Origin: Asterias rubens
Lineage: Eukaryota > Echinodermata > Asteroidea > Forcipulatida > Asteriidae
Direction of reading: 5' to 3'
NCBI RefSeq assembly: GCF_902459465.1
Contig: NC_047083.1
Location: 4,894,523-4,958,522, forward strand
DNA length: 64,000 nt
This document shows, in pieces, positions 21,653 through 34,041 of the stretch. Within the stretch, counting starts at the first letter, position 1. The number at the start of each line of letters is the position of its first letter. A program made the translations under genes and the position numbers. The notes beneath the pieces are model-generated. The model was given only the letters and a program-made list of their open reading frames with translations, was not told the DNA's origin and made no database searches.

Positions 21653-24600
21653 ATTGACTACACACTGCATGTACATGTACTGACCGGTGTGGCGGTTTCA
21701 ACTTTCCGCCGTGTTCAGTTTTAAGCCGTTCCATTCCGCGTGCATTCTGCGGGAGTCCGCGGATTTTTGTAACCAAAGAACCCCTAGCAACCGGGCATGT
21801 CCACGGCCACGACGGCTCATTTACATGTCAATAACTGGAATATTCCGGGGGCTCCGCGGAGCGACCGGTCGCCCATTGTAAGGTCCAGCTTATGAGCTGA
21901 CCGGCGGAACCGCGGAGGAACGTAGGTGGTCAACAATGGTTTTACCTTTGCAGATTAAAAAGCAAAGCGAGGGTGGATGTGTAACTAAAATCCATTTCCT
22001 CCAATGTGTGATTTTTAAGACTTGGTTGGGCCTACATAACCAAAACATGAATTTCAAAATTGGTTGTCTTTATTCCCGGCTTCGAATGACAAAAGTTCCA
22101 GGCTACGTGCAAACTCCGTTCCAAGTGGGTCAGAGTATCCAGGGGACAATTTTAACTGTTCGTTCTTACTTTCCAAGCGGAAAACATTAGTTTCTTATTT
22201 ATAAAATCCCAAGTCACCGTCACCAATAAACAAATCTACACACCTGTGCGAGTGTGTCTCCATGTCAAAACAACCAGATAGTCTGGTTTGTCCAATGTCT
22301 GAGGGGAGGAAGCCACAGTTTCAGAGACCAGTGTTTCTATTGGCTGTTGAATTTCCATAAAGCGCGTAACGAATGTTTTCATTTGTCGATTTTGCCCTAC
22401 TGCCAGAGCAGCATATTGTATTCAACATCATGGAAGAAAACGTTTAGTAGGCGCGGCAGCGGTGATTTCTTATTAATTTAGCATCGTTTTTCTTGCGGGA
22501 AAATTGATTAAATGTGAATAGTTTCAAGTTAAAAATCGATATTTTTGTATCAAGCTTAAATGTTGCAAATTATGCTTCGCAAATTGGATCGCAACATTTG
22601 CGATGCACTTTTTACAATTGCATAGCAAATCATCAAAATTGCATCGTAAATTGCGATGTGAAACAGACGAAATCGTTCCCTGATTATCACATGCGCTGGA
22701 TGGTGTAATTGTCTTGTCGGTGCGGCCTGTCCGCTTCCAGGAGGATGGTTTTCGTGAGTAGAAAATGTATTGTTCTGGGAGAGCACGGCCGGTCCGCGTC
22801 CAAGCCGCTGATATTCATGACGCGAAAATACAACTTGTTTATTCATGAGACTCATTGTTATACCAACAATAGCGCCCGGCATGAATAGCTCATTAACCTC
22901 GCTGCGCTTCAACGCACATGACTGTTCTTCTGCGGACTGTCCGAGGTCCTTAGCAACGGTGGTATTTGCTGTCCAGTCCGCAGACTCTCCGCAGAGGAAC
23001 GCTCGGGAGGTTTTGACAAGGCGCCTTAAATAGGTTGGGAAAAGGTTACCCAGACGACCGATTCCGCCTCTACAAAAGAAAAACTCTTGCCATCAAAGTT
23101 TGAGTTTATTGAGCCTTTTTTATTATACACAAACCCTTTCGTTAAATTTTTCCCAACCGCTAGTTGTTTAACCTATAATTTTGTCGGCCATTTCGTATAA
23201 TAATTGTTTTTTCATTTAAGAAACCAGACAACACATTCAAATTTAAAATCCTTCCCATAACCTTCCTAATGAAACACTTAAGTTTTGTGCTGCAATAACC
23301 CTTAGTACCAAGAAGGAAACAAATATGCCTCATAGCGGAACCCCAAACAAAATGATGGTAAGTGTTTACAACAGTAAACAAAAAACATACATTTTTAGGT
23401 GACTGTTTTTTTAAACCACTGAACCCTCGCAAAAATATTCATTACTGTTGTTTGAATTTTTAGTGGGGGTAGACTGCTACAACTGTTTTACTAATGCTTG
23501 TACGAGTACAATACATGTAATGACCCACACAGAGTTGAAAACGTGAGTTTAACTGTAGTATAATCGTACAGGTATTAAACAAACTCTAAAGGCAAACTAT
23601 CATAAGATGAAAATTATTTTAGCATGTAAAAAAGTATTTTCATGACATTGTTTTACTCATTTCTCATTAGGGCACCTCAGCATCTGATATTTTAAGGTAA
23701 GGTTTATAATTATTATCATTATCTTCAAACGGTGTAATCTTAATGTAAATCTGTGGACATTGTGTTTTGTGTTACTAAAAGTACCCAAATCCTTTAAAGG
23801 GGGGGGGGGCTGTTTGGTCATTTTACTCCGTTGCAAAAATTGAAGATACGTGCTTTGAAATTCAAAGGTGTGGTTGCGCTCTTAATTAGCGCCGAAAATC
23901 TGGGGCAATCTTTTTGTGTTTTTGAATGCATGGCCCTGGCCCCGATTCGGCTCACGCTAGATTGGCCCGCGAGGTTTAGCTGCACACTACGCGGGCAAAC
24001 ACGTGAGCGTGAACGTCGGACAACAATATAGTGTTTTTTTTTTTTTTTTTTTCTTGGTAACATCGCCATTTTGGGCCTATCGCATGCTCACGTAAGACGT
24101 CTCCGCGCACGTACGGTCCTGATGTGAAAAATGGTCACTTCAGTATTCTAAATACGTGAGATTTTACCGATACATTTTCTGGCGTTCACGTTCACGTTCG
24201 TGTTCACGCGGAACGTGCAGCTTACTAAACCTCCCGTGATGATACGCGCTCAGGGCTTCAGACGAGATAAACTATGTCCACACGAACTATGTTCACGCAG
24301 GAAGAATAGTCATAGGATTGAACAATCTGAGAAGCGTTGCCGTCTGTAACGCTTCTCAGATTCAAATGTTTGGACACAACCATGTTAATTTTTAACCTAA
24401 AATCCTTCGAAGTGATTTGTTTTCCAAGCTCCTTTTATACTATCGAAAGCTACGCTGTAAACTTCTAAGCATAAGCTATACCAATAACGCTTGCAATTAT
24501 TAATAATTATACACATACCTCCCTTTTAAAATGTCTAATCTATTTGAGAAACTGTTACTTATTCGAATTGTTCCTCTACTCGGGATAAAAATGGTTATGT

Positions 24601-24655
24601 GGAACCGTTTACCGTTCAGACTCCACCGGCTTAAGCCCTACCTCTGTATTGGAAC
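21653..24655. other. Non-coding block downstream of PAO copy D (duplicated at 29.1-31.99 kb)
   Basis: Short ORFs here (for example 22556-22912 minus) are identical in unit 2 simply because the DNA was duplicated; none shows a recognisable domain. Inverted-repeat features include TCCGCGGA-rich text at 21730-21920 and 22940-23010, and GCAAATTGGATCGCAACATT-type palindromes at 22560-22670. There are also half of MITE family 4 (23600-23780), a G run at 23800-23810 and a long T run near 24034-24052. A transposon origin for 21.7-23.0 kb is likely but unclassified. Confidence 0.5.
24324..24362. other. Perfect 15-bp hairpin downstream of PAO copy D
   Basis: AATCTGAGAAGCGTT and its exact complement AACGCTTCTCAGATT are separated by 9 bases. 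Unit 2 has the same hairpin at about 31659-31697 with one mismatch at the outer end. It lies ~300 bases beyond the stop codon of D; function unknown. Confidence 0.5.
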
Positions 24656-24659
24656 TTTA

Positions 24660-26702
24660 TTAGATCAAAAAGTAAACCAACCCAGTAACAAGTACAAAGA
24701 AACTATAAGAGCTACAGTGAACTAAAGTTGCTGAACTTGCTTCCGGAAGCTCACACCCTAAGCCACCTCCCTCATAAAAAGGACATTCTTCGAAATTCTG
24801 CATACAGTCGAGAATCTTAAGCCCTTCCCGCTTGCCCGAGTCTAACCCTCCTTCAACGTAGCTGTAGTAAACCGGTGAAGTCGCTTCCCCTCCGAAGAAA
24901 ACGCGGTCAACTCGACCTTCGAGCGCGTCGGTGCATTGCCTTGAGAGTTCGGTGGGCCAAGCGGAGTATGAACCCATGGTGAGTGGATTACTCGTCCAGC
25001 CAGAGATTAAGATATCATCGATGTCTGGAATGCTATCCCCGTACATGTTGCGAAGAACTTGTTTTATTTCAGCCTTGGTTTGAGATACTGGCTGGGCGTC
25101 CACTCGTCTTGACTCGTCACCTTTTTTAAGAGAAACATACAAACAGTGAAAGCGAAGCTCTAATTAAAGAACAAGAAGGGGACAAAAACACGTCAAACAG
25201 ACGCTTGAAAGGTCAGAGTCGGTGGTTAATCAACGTTGGTCAAACGATGACGTGCTAATATCAGGAAAGTCGTGCAGTGTAAAATAATGCTTACAACGTT
25301 AGTAACGTAGTAAGAATACGGGTAACCTAGCGTCCGCATGTTATTAACCTTGGGGATTGTTGAGCAGTAAAAAAGGTTAATTTCCAACGTTGGCACAACG
25401 CAGTATGCCGACGTTGGACCGTCGGCCCGACAAAGTCCGACGTCTTGGTGGAGTTGGGTCAACGTTGACCCAACATTTTTGACGTTAGATTGATGTAAAA
25501 ACAAAGTACCCGCAACGTCACTACCAACTGTCAACCAAAAATGTGTACATTTGCCAACGTTGGGCCGACGTCATGTTAGCTGAAAAGATTTGCTTACCGG
25601 TTAGAGTCGCAAGCAATGTGGGCGTGCCATTTGGATCATACCCCTCGGACTGGAAGTTGAAGAAAGCTGGGTAGTAGCCTTTTCTCGGGCTAGCATGCAG
25701 GATCCACTCCGTGTCGTCCCAGAACTTAGTTGGAAAGCTCAGGTAGATGTGTGAGTAGGCAGCTAGGAGTGACTTCTTGATAACAACATCCTTCCACTCC
25801 GGTAGAGGTGGGATAAACTCAACTAAGTCATTCTGTAAGACACCGAGACTGAAGGTGACCAGGACTTGATCGGCGGTGTACACTGTGCCGTCATCGCAAG
25901 TGACAACCACCGAGGCAGGATCGCTCTGATCGATGGAGACTACTCGCTGATTCAAACGGGTGTGGTTGATGAACTCGGGCTCCTTTAAGAAACCAGCAAC
26001 GACGTCAAAGATTGTAATGAATCCTCTCGGATCCTTTAAGAAGTAGGTCTCACCAAAATTTTCCGCCTCATACGTGGACAATAGCTCAGAGGGTTCAGCG
26101 TACTCAAAGTCAATCTCGAACCACTCGATGAGTTTCTCTGTGTCACTTTTCGGGCTCCAACCTCCAAGACGTAACGCTGACCGCTGCGACATGTCAGGGT
26201 TGCTTTTCTTGTTCTGTATCCTCGCCTTCAGAGAAAATAATTTTTCAAAGGCCGGTTCGAGTTTGTCGTAATCGTTATCTGCCTGATCTGTGACGTCGCT
26301 GCCGGTAGCATTACGGACTATATAGCTTTCATAGTCACTTGCTCTACGGTCGAGGTTTAGATCCATGGCTAGTTGGTAAGTCACAGGCCTTACCGGCCCG
26401 TAAGTCCACCCTGCTCCGATTTCAATGGTGCGATTAGCAAACGTAGTGGATCGAATACGGCCCCCAATCTGATCTGCTCCTTCTATAATGATAAAGTCAT
26501 CCATGCCTGCGTCATGGAGGACCCGCGAAGCCTGTAGACCCGACGCACCGGCACCCAAGACAAGAACTTTAGCGTGGTTATCCGAAGAGGACTCAGCCCG
26601 ACGATCGCGCCGACTTGCTCCATGCACAGGCTTGGAAATCACGGTAAGGAAAACAACTGCGAGAATGGAAGAAAAAGGTACAAGTTTCAGTATAAACTCC
26701 AT
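24660..26702 (-). CDS. Secreted polyamine oxidase-like flavoprotein, copy D (complete, two exons)
   Basis: Exons 26702-25598 and 25120-24660 (phase-1 intron of 477 bases) give 521 residues. It has a signal peptide MEFILKLVPFSSILAVVFL.., intact GAGASG, IIIEG, GGR and GAGWTYG, and the C-terminal FAD motif VFFGGEATSPVYYSYVEGG. His stands in AAYSHIYLSFP where classical PAOs have Lys. The C-terminus ends FFVLVTGLVYFLI after EASSATLVHCSS, GPI-signal-like. Reading through the donor gives a short tail to a stop at 25521, which is intronic. An AATAAA (complement of 24656-24661) overlaps the stop codon. It is the likely functional partner of the damaged copy E in the tandem duplication. Confidence 0.9.
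25205..25580. repeat. CAACGTTG-palindrome repeat in the copy D intron
   Basis: The intron holds many near-palindromes: ATCAACGTTGGT, CCAACGTTGGCA, GACGTTGGACC, GGGTCAACGTTGACCC and CCAACGTTGGGCCGACG. Copy E has the same insertion at 32550-32915, while the introns of B and C lack it. It therefore entered after the D lineage split and before the D/E duplication. Confidence 0.65.
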
Positions 26703-26993
26703 TTTGCCTGCCTGGTATCACTGCGAAATACCGCCACACCTTTGTAAACTTTCTAAGTCGAGTTAGGGTATAGTAGGTCAACACTATATCATAGTGCTCT
26801 GCCTAACGGACTTGGTCATAACAAAAACATGGAGGTAGAGTACAGAGATGGTTGCATGCATGACAGCCCATCACTATGACAAGGCTATACCACTTTGTAT
26901 TTAAACATAGACCGTGACTATAAAGAATGCAAACGAACCTTGAATCGACCAACTAAATCACTGTGCTGCTTGAGAGTTATAAAAAAAAATATT
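26703..26993. promoter_or_regulatory. Leader and upstream region of PAO copy D
   Basis: The first ~60 bases upstream of the ATG (GCAGTGATACCAGGCAGGCA on the coding strand, and CTAACTCGACTTAG) match the leaders of A, B and E. Further out, CCATCACTATGACAAGG and GACCGTGACTATAAA are shared with the region upstream of E at 34193-34230. Confidence 0.45.
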
Positions 26994-27305
26994 AAAGGGG
27001 CACGTTGCTTTGGATCGGGCGAGTTGGTCAATGAAAAGTGTTTGGAACCGTTTCTTTATAAAACGCATACGGTTATTAGAAAGATGTTTTAAAGTAGAAT
27101 ATAACAACTAATCCACCGGAATGATTCTGCCTCGAGGTTGCCTGGTTTTCAAGTTATACGCGCGAAAAACACGCATTTTCGAGGCATATTTGTGTGGATC
27201 GTTATATTCTACTTTTAAAACATCTTTCTAACCATGCATTCTATAACAAACGGTTTCAAACGCTTTCATAGAGCAACTCGACCGATCCAAGGCAACGTCC
27301 TTTTT
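26994..27305. repeat. Palindromic MITE family 2, copy 1
   Basis: AAAGGGGCACGTTGCTTTGG .. GAGTTGGTC at the left, mirrored by AACTCGACCGATCCAAGGCA at the right. The interior contains GCATTTTCGAGGCATATTTG and TGGATCGTTATATTCTACTT. Members of this family flank the PAO duplication units. Confidence 0.75.
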
Positions 27306-27709
27306 AAAGACACGGTACACCATTGGTAATTGTCAAAGACCAATCTTCCACTTGGAGTATCTCAACATTTTTGCACAAAACAAGCCTCAATTGTTCGTCA
27401 AAGTTCAAATTGGTCGTCGAAGTTGCGAGATAACAATGAAAGAAAAAACACCATTGTCACGTCGGTCACACGAAGTTGTATGCTTTCAAAATGCTTGAGT
27501 TCCTCAAAATTTAATTCGTTTGAAAATTAATACTTCTTCCTCGAAAACTACGTTACTTCAGAGGGAGCCGTTTCTCACAATGTTTTATAACATAGAGCAA
27601 GGAAGAGTGTTTATAAATTCAACAGCTCTCCATTACTCATAACCAAGTAAGGTTTTATGCTAATAACTACTCTATTAGTAATAACCAATTGTGTCCACTG
27701 CATTTAAGG
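27304..27709 (-). repeat. Palindromic MITE family 1 copy
   Basis: Full-length reverse copy: TTTAAAGACACGGTACACCA .. CATTGTCACGTCGGTCACAC .. GAGGGAGCCGTTTCTCACAA .. GTGTCCACTGCATTTAAGG. It is wedged between two family 2 elements. Confidence 0.7.
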
Positions 27710-28072
27710 AACACGTTGCATTGGATCAGTCGAGTTGGTCTATTAAAAAAGCGTTTATAACTGTTTGTTATAAAAATTTGAAAGATGTTTTAAAAGTAGA
27801 ATACAATGATCCACACAAATTTGCCTCGAAATTGCATGGGTTTCCTTTCACTTTGCGACCTAACACGGTCGGCCATTCATTGTAGTCGGGAAACTTGACT
27901 CCTTGGCCGACCGTGTTTGTCGACGAGGTTAAAGGAAAACCACGCAATTTCGAGGCGTGTTTGTGTGGATCATTGTATTCTACTTTTACCACATCTTTCT
28001 CCCCATATGCATTTTATTATAAACGGTTACAAACGCTTTTCAAAGACCTCGACCGATTCAAGGAAACGTGTT
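27707..28072. repeat. Palindromic MITE family 2, copy 2
   Basis: AAGGAACACGTTGCATTGGA at the left end and CCGATTCAAGGAAACGTGTT at the right. The two arms include TGATCCACACAAATTTGCCT and its inverse. The overlapping opposed ORFs in this stretch are a consequence of the palindrome. 28073-28370 shows no feature I can name. Confidence 0.75.
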
Positions 28073-28370
28073 CGGGGATTTGCACCTGTTTTTCACATCA
28101 AAGGTAGTAAATCAGACAATTGCACTCACCCTTGAAAATGAGTAGATTGTTTTCATGGTTTCTTTCACTGAGTTGTTGTGCGGCAGCGGATGGCAGTCCT
28201 TATGATGGCTCTTTGAGTCACAGGTAGCCTATACACGTCAATAGACGAATACAAAAACATTTTAGCCTTTGGACTTTTGCTCACACAGAATAATCCCTGA
28301 AGGTAAACAAGTATTCAAATTATTTAGTTTCCTCTATTATTATTTTTGGTGTTCTTTACCTTAGGCTCCC

Positions 28371-28905
28371 GGTAATTACTCAAAATAATTATTTATTAGC
28401 ATAAAACCTTACTTGGTAACGAGTAACAGGGAGAGGTTATAGGAAAAAATATTGTGAGAAACGGCTCCCTCTGAAGTAGCGTACGTAGTTTTAGAGAAAT
28501 AACTCATTTTCCTCGAATTTGATTCGAGACCTCGGAATTAGATTTCGAGGTCTTGAAATCAAGCATCTGAAAGCACACAACTTCGTGTGACAATTTGCAA
28601 CTTCGACGACCAATTGAGTTTAAATTTTCACAGGTTTGTTATTTTATGCATATGTTGAAATAAACCAAGTTAGAAGACTGGTCGTCGAAGTTGCGAGATA
28701 ATAATGAAAGAAAAAACACAAAAATCTCATTTGAGGTCTCGAAATCAAACTCGTGGAAAATTACTTCTTCCTCGAAACTACGTCACTTCAGAGGGAGCCG
28801 TTTATCACAGGGTTTTATACTATCGACAGCTCCCCATAATACTCGTAAACCAAGTGAGGTTTTATGCTAATAATTATTTTGAGTAATTACCAAAGTGTTC
28901 ACTGC
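28371..28905. repeat. Composite MITE family 1 (two fused copies)
   Basis: A left-to-right copy starting CGGTAATTACTCAAAATAAT runs to GAAGACTGGTC (about 28683). The sequence then switches to a reverse-oriented copy (GTCGAAGTTGCGAGATAATA .. TTTTGAGTAATTACCAAAGT). The reverse part and the flank AATACAATAACTATAC match 35290-35580 in unit 2. Confidence 0.6.
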
Positions 28906-29144
28906 AGTAATACAATAACTATACTTGTGGAAATTTCGCGTCTTTATTGCAGAACCATCCGTCGTCGAAAACGAAAAGTCCCTATTATCACGCACGACCA
29001 GCGCGATGGTCTTTCTTCGTGCGTGATTTTGGGGTAGTGCTTGACATCTGGGGCTGCCGTGTGCGCCTTGGGAAAAGGCTAGGAGAAAATTCAAATGGGC
29101 ACATTAGCCACCGGTAATTGACTACACACTGCATGTACTGACCG

Positions 29145-31991
29145 GTGTGGCGGTTTCAACTTTCCGCCGTGTTCAGTTTCAAGCCGTTCCATTCCGCGTG
29201 CATTCTGCGGGAGTCCGCGGATTTTTGTAACCAAAGAACCCCTAGCAACCGGGCATGTCCACGGCCACGACGGCTCATTTACATGTCAATAACTGGAATA
29301 TTCCGGGGGCTCCGCGGAGCGACCGGTCGGCCATTGTAAGGTCCAGCTTATGAGCTGACCGGCGGAACCGCGGAGGAACGTAGGTGGTTAACAATGGTTT
29401 TACCTTTGCAGATTAAAAAGCAAAGTAAGGCTGGATGTGTAACTAAAATCCATTTCCTCCAATGTGTGATTTTTAAGACTTGGTTGGGCCTACATAACCA
29501 AAACATGAATTTCAAAATTGGTTGTCTTTATTCCCGGCTTCGACTGACAAAAGTTCCAGGCTACGTGCAAACTCCGTTCCAAGTGGGTCAGAGTATCCAG
29601 GGGACAATTTTAACTGTTCGTTCTTACTTTCCAAGCGGAAAACATTAGTTTCTTATTTATAAAATCCCAAGTCACCGTCACCAATAAACAAATCTACACA
29701 CCTGTGCGAGTGTGTCTCCATGTCAAAACAACCAGATAGTCTGGTTTGTCCAATGTCTGAGGGGAGGAAGCCACAGTTTCAGAGACCAGTGTTTCTATTG
29801 GCTGTTGAATTTCCATAAAGCGCGTAACGAATGTTTTCATTTGTCGATTTTGCCCTACTGCCAGAGCAGCATATTGTATTCAACATCATGGAAGAAAACG
29901 TTTAGTAGGCGCGGCAGCGGTGATTTCTTATTAATTTAGCATCGTTTTTCTTGCGGGAAAATTGATTAAATGTGAATAGTTTCAAGTTAAAAATCGATAT
30001 TTTTGTATCAAGCTTAAATGTTGCAAATTATGCTTCGCAAATTGGATCGCAACATTTGCGATGCACTTTTTACAATTGCATAGCAAATCATCAAAATTGC
30101 ATCGTAAATTGCGATGTGAAACAGACGAAATCGTTCCCTGATTATCACATGCGCTGGATGGTGTAATTGTCTTGTCGGTGCGGCCTGTCCGCTTCCAGGA
30201 GGATGGTTTTCGTGAGTAGAAAATGTATTGTTCTGGGAGAGCACGGCCGGTCCGCGTCCAAGCCGCTGATATTCATGACGCGAAAATACAACTTGTTTAT
30301 TCATGAGACTCATTGTTATACCAACAATAGCGCCCGGCATGAATAGCTCATTAACCTCGCTGCGCTTCAACGCACATGACTGTTCTTCTGCGGACTGTCC
30401 GAGGTCCTTAGCAACGGTGGTATTTGCTGTCCAGTCCGCAGACTCTCCGCGGAGGAACGCTCGGGAGGTTTTGACAAGGCGCCTTAAATAGGTTGGGAAA
30501 TGGTTACCCAGACGACCGATTCCGCCTCTACAAAAGAAAAACTCTTGCCATCAAAGTTTGAGTTTATTGAGCCTTTTTTATTATACACAAACCCTTTCGT
30601 TAAATTTTTCCCAACCGCTAGTTGTTTAACCTATAATTTTGTCGGCCATTTCGTATAATAATTGTTTTTCATTTAAGAAACCAGACAACACATTCAAATT
30701 TAAAATCCTTCCCATAACCTTCCTAATGAAACACTTAAGTTTTGTGCTGCAATAACCCTTAGTACCAAGAAGGAAACAAATATGCCTCATAGCGGAACCC
30801 CAAACAAAATGATGGTAAGTGTTTACAACAGTAACAAAAAAACATACATTTTTAGGTGACTGTTTTTTTAAACCACTGAACCCTCGCAAAAATATTCATT
30901 ACTGTTGTTTGAATTTTTAGTGGGGGTAGACTGCTACAACTGTTTTACTAATGCTTGTACGAGTACAATACATGTAATGGCCTACACAGAGTTGAAAACG
31001 TGAGTTTAACTGTAGTATAATCGTACAGGTATTAAACAAACTCTAAAGGCAAACTATCATAAGATGGAAATTATTTTAGCATGTAAAAAAGTATTTTCAT
31101 GACATTGTTTTACTCATTTCTCAAAAATTAGGGCACCTCAGCATTTGATATTTTAAGGTAAGGTTTATAATTATTATCATTATCTTCAAACGGTGTAATC
31201 TTAATGTAAATCTGTGAACATTGTGTTTTGTGTTACTAAAAGTACCCAAATCCTTTAAAGGGGGGGGGGGGGGCTGTTTGGTCATTTTAATCCGTTGCAA
31301 AAATTGAAGATACGTGCTTTGAAATTCAAAGGTGTGGTTGCGCTCTTAATTAGCGCCGAAAATCTGGGGCAATCTTTTTGTGTTTTTGAATGCATGGCCC
31401 CGGCCCCGATTCGGCTCACGCTAGATTGGCCCGCGAGGTTTAGCTGCACACTACGCGGGCAAACACGTGAGCGTGAACGTCGGACAACAATATAGTTTTT
31501 TTTTCTTGGTAACATCGCCACTTTGGGCCTATCGCATGCTCACGTAAGACGTCTCCGCGCACGTACGTACCTGATGTGAAAAATGGTCACTTCAGTATTC
31601 TAAATTAATACATGTCCACACGAACTATGTCCACGCAGGAAGAATAGTCATAGGATTGAACAATCTGAGAAGCGTTACCGTCTGTAACGCTTCTCAGTTT
31701 CAAATGTTTGGACACAACCATATTAATTTTTAACCTAAAATCCTTCGAAGTGATTTGTTTTCCAGGCTCCTTTTATACTATCGAAAGCTACTGTAAACTT
31801 CTAAGCATAAGCTATACCAATAACGCTTGCAATTATTACTAATTATACACATACCTCCCTTTTAAAATGTCTAATCTATTTGAGAAACTGTTACTTATTC
31901 GAATTGTTCCTCTACTCAGGATAAAAATGGTTATGTGGAACCGTTTACCGTTCAGACTCCACCGGCTTAAGCCCTACCTCTGTATTGGAAC
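29145..31991. other. Non-coding block downstream of PAO copy E
   Basis: Duplicate of 21687-24655 with few differences: a longer G run at 31261-31273, a shorter T run at 31496, and absence of the ~115 bp present at 24151-24275. No gene is supported. Confidence 0.5.
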
Positions 31992-31995
31992 TTTA

Positions 31996-34041
31996 TTAGA
32001 TCAAAAGGTATACCAACCCAGTAACAAGTACAAAGAAACTATAAGAGCTATAACAGTGAACTAAAGTTGCTGAACTTGCTTCCGGAAGCTCACACCCTAA
32101 ACCACCTCCCTCATAAAAAGGACATTCTTCGAAATTCTGCATACAGTCGAGAATCTTAAGCCCTTCCCGCTTGCCCGAGTCTAACCCTCCTTCAACGTAG
32201 CTGTAGTGAACCGGTGAAGTCGCTTCCCCTCCGAAGAAAACGCGGTCAACTCGACCTTCGAGCGCGTCGGTGCATTGCCTTGAGAGTTCGGTGGGCCAAG
32301 CGGAGTATGAACCCATGGTGAGTGGATTACTCGTCCAGCCAGAGATTAAGATATCATCGATGTCTGGAATGCTATCCCCGTACATGTTGCGAAGAACTTG
32401 TTCTATTTCAGCCTTGGTTTGAGATACTGGCTGGGCGTCCACTCGTCTTGACTCGTCACCTTTTTTAAGAGAAACATAAAAACATGTGAAAGCGAAGCCC
32501 TAATTAAAGAAAAAGAAGGGAAAAAAACACGTTAAACAGACGCTTGAAAGGTCAGAGTCGGTGGTTAATCAACGTTGGTAAAACGATGACGTGCTAATAT
32601 CAGGAAAGTCGTGCAGTGTAAAATAATGCTTACAACGTTAGTAACGTAGTAAGAATACGGGTAACCTAGCGTCCGCATGTTATTAACCTTGGGGATTGTT
32701 GGGCAGTAAAAACGGTTGATTTCCAACGTTGGCACAACGTAGTATGCCGACGTTGGACCGTCGGCCCGACAAAGTCCGACGTCTTGGTGGAGTTGGGTCA
32801 ACGTTGACCCAACATTTTTGACGTTAGATTGATGTAAAAACAAAGTACCCGCAACGTCACTACCAACTGTCAACCAAAAATGTGTACATTTGCCAACGTT
32901 GGGCCGACGTCATGTTAGCTGAAAAGATTTGCTTACCGGTTAGAGTCGCAAGCAATGTGGGCGTGCCATTTGGATCATACCCCTCGGACTGGAAGTTGAA
33001 GAAAGCTGGGTAGTAGCCTATTCTCGGGCTAGCATGCAGGATCCACTCCGTGTCGTCCCAGAACTTAGTTGGAAAGCTCAGGTAGATGTGCGTGTAGGCA
33101 GCTATGTGAGACTTCTTGATGACAACATCCTTCCATTCTGGTAGAGGTGGTATGAACTCAACTAAGTCATTCTGTAAGACACCGAGACTGAAGGTGACCA
33201 GGACTTGATCGGCGGTGTACACTGTGCCGTCATCGCAAGTGACAACCACCGAGGCAGGATCGCTCTGATCGATGGAGACTACTCGCTGATTCAAACGGGT
33301 GTGGTTGATGAACTCGGGCTCCTTTAAGAAACCAGCAACGACGTCAAAGATTGTAATGAATCCTCTCGGATCCTTTAAGAAGTAGGTCTCACCAAAATCT
33401 TCCGCCTCATCCGTGGACAATAGCTCAGAGGGTTCAGCGTACTCAAAGTCTATCTCGAACCACTCGATGAGTTTCTCTGTGTCACTTTTCGGGCTCCAAC
33501 CTCCAAGACGTAACGCTGACCGCTGCGACATGTCAGGGTTGCTTTTCTTTTTCTGTATCCTCGCCTTCAGAGAAAATAATTTTTCAAAGGCCGGTTCGAG
33601 TTTGTCGTAATCTTTATCTGCCTGATCTGTGACGTCGCTGCCGGTAGCATTACGGACTATATAGCTTTCATAGTCACTTGCTCTACGGTCGAGGTTTAGA
33701 TCTATGGATAGTTGGTAAGTCACAGGCCTTACCGGCCCTTAAGTCCATCCTGCCCCGAGTTCTATTGTGCGATTAGCAAATATAGTGGATCGAATACGGC
33801 CCCCAATCTGATCCGCTCCTTCTATAATGATAAAATCATCCGTGCCTGCGTCATGGAGGACCCGCGAAGCCTGTAGACCCGACGCACCGGCACCTAAGAT
33901 AAGAACTTTAGCGTGATTATCCGAAGAAGACTCAGCCCGACGGACGCGCCGACGGGCCCCATGAACAGGCTGGCAAATAACGGCAAGGACAACAATTGCG
34001 AGAATGACAGAAAAAGGTACACGTTTAAGTATTACCTCCAT
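31996..34041 (-). pseudogene. PAO-like copy E, disrupted by a nonsense codon
   Basis: Exons 34041-32937 and 32459-31996 keep the family structure and frame. Codon 101 (33741-33739) is TAA where copies A-D have TAC, in the FAD-contact motif GAGWTYG. The truncated product would have only the signal peptide and the first Rossmann elements. Downstream the frame stays open to the normal stop, with one additional codon in the tail (HCYSSYS), so the lesion is a single point change and probably recent. Codons 1 to about 37 resemble copy B (MEVILKRVPFSVILAIVVLA, GARRR) and the rest resembles D, indicating conversion. It could be a polymorphic null allele rather than a fixed pseudogene. It shares the His-for-Lys change and an AATAAA (complement of 31992-31997) overlapping the stop. 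Confidence 0.88.
32550..32915. repeat. CAACGTTG-palindrome repeat in the copy E intron
   Basis: Near-identical to 25205-25580 in copy D, with the same CCAACGTTGG and GGGTCAACGTTGACCC palindromes; absent from introns of B and C. Confidence 0.65.

Larger units (their letters stand above)
21376..28965. repeat. Tandem segmental duplication, unit 1 (contains PAO copy D)
   Basis: From ATTATCACGCACGACC at 21376 the sequence runs nearly identical to unit 2 from 28984. The match covers the intergenic block (22-24.6 kb matches 29.4-32 kb almost base for base), the PAO gene and the MITE-rich 3' part. It ends near GTCTTTATTGCAGAA at about 28965. Unit 1 is about 1 kb longer. It has a 142-bp MITE at 21511, about 115 bp at 24151-24275 absent from unit 2, and an additional MITE-2/MITE-1 set at 27.3-28.4 kb. 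Confidence 0.85.

Noticed and set aside
22556-22912. 118-codon minus-strand ORF, perfectly conserved at 30014-30370
   Set aside because: Conservation reflects the recent segmental duplication of the whole DNA block; no recognisable domain.
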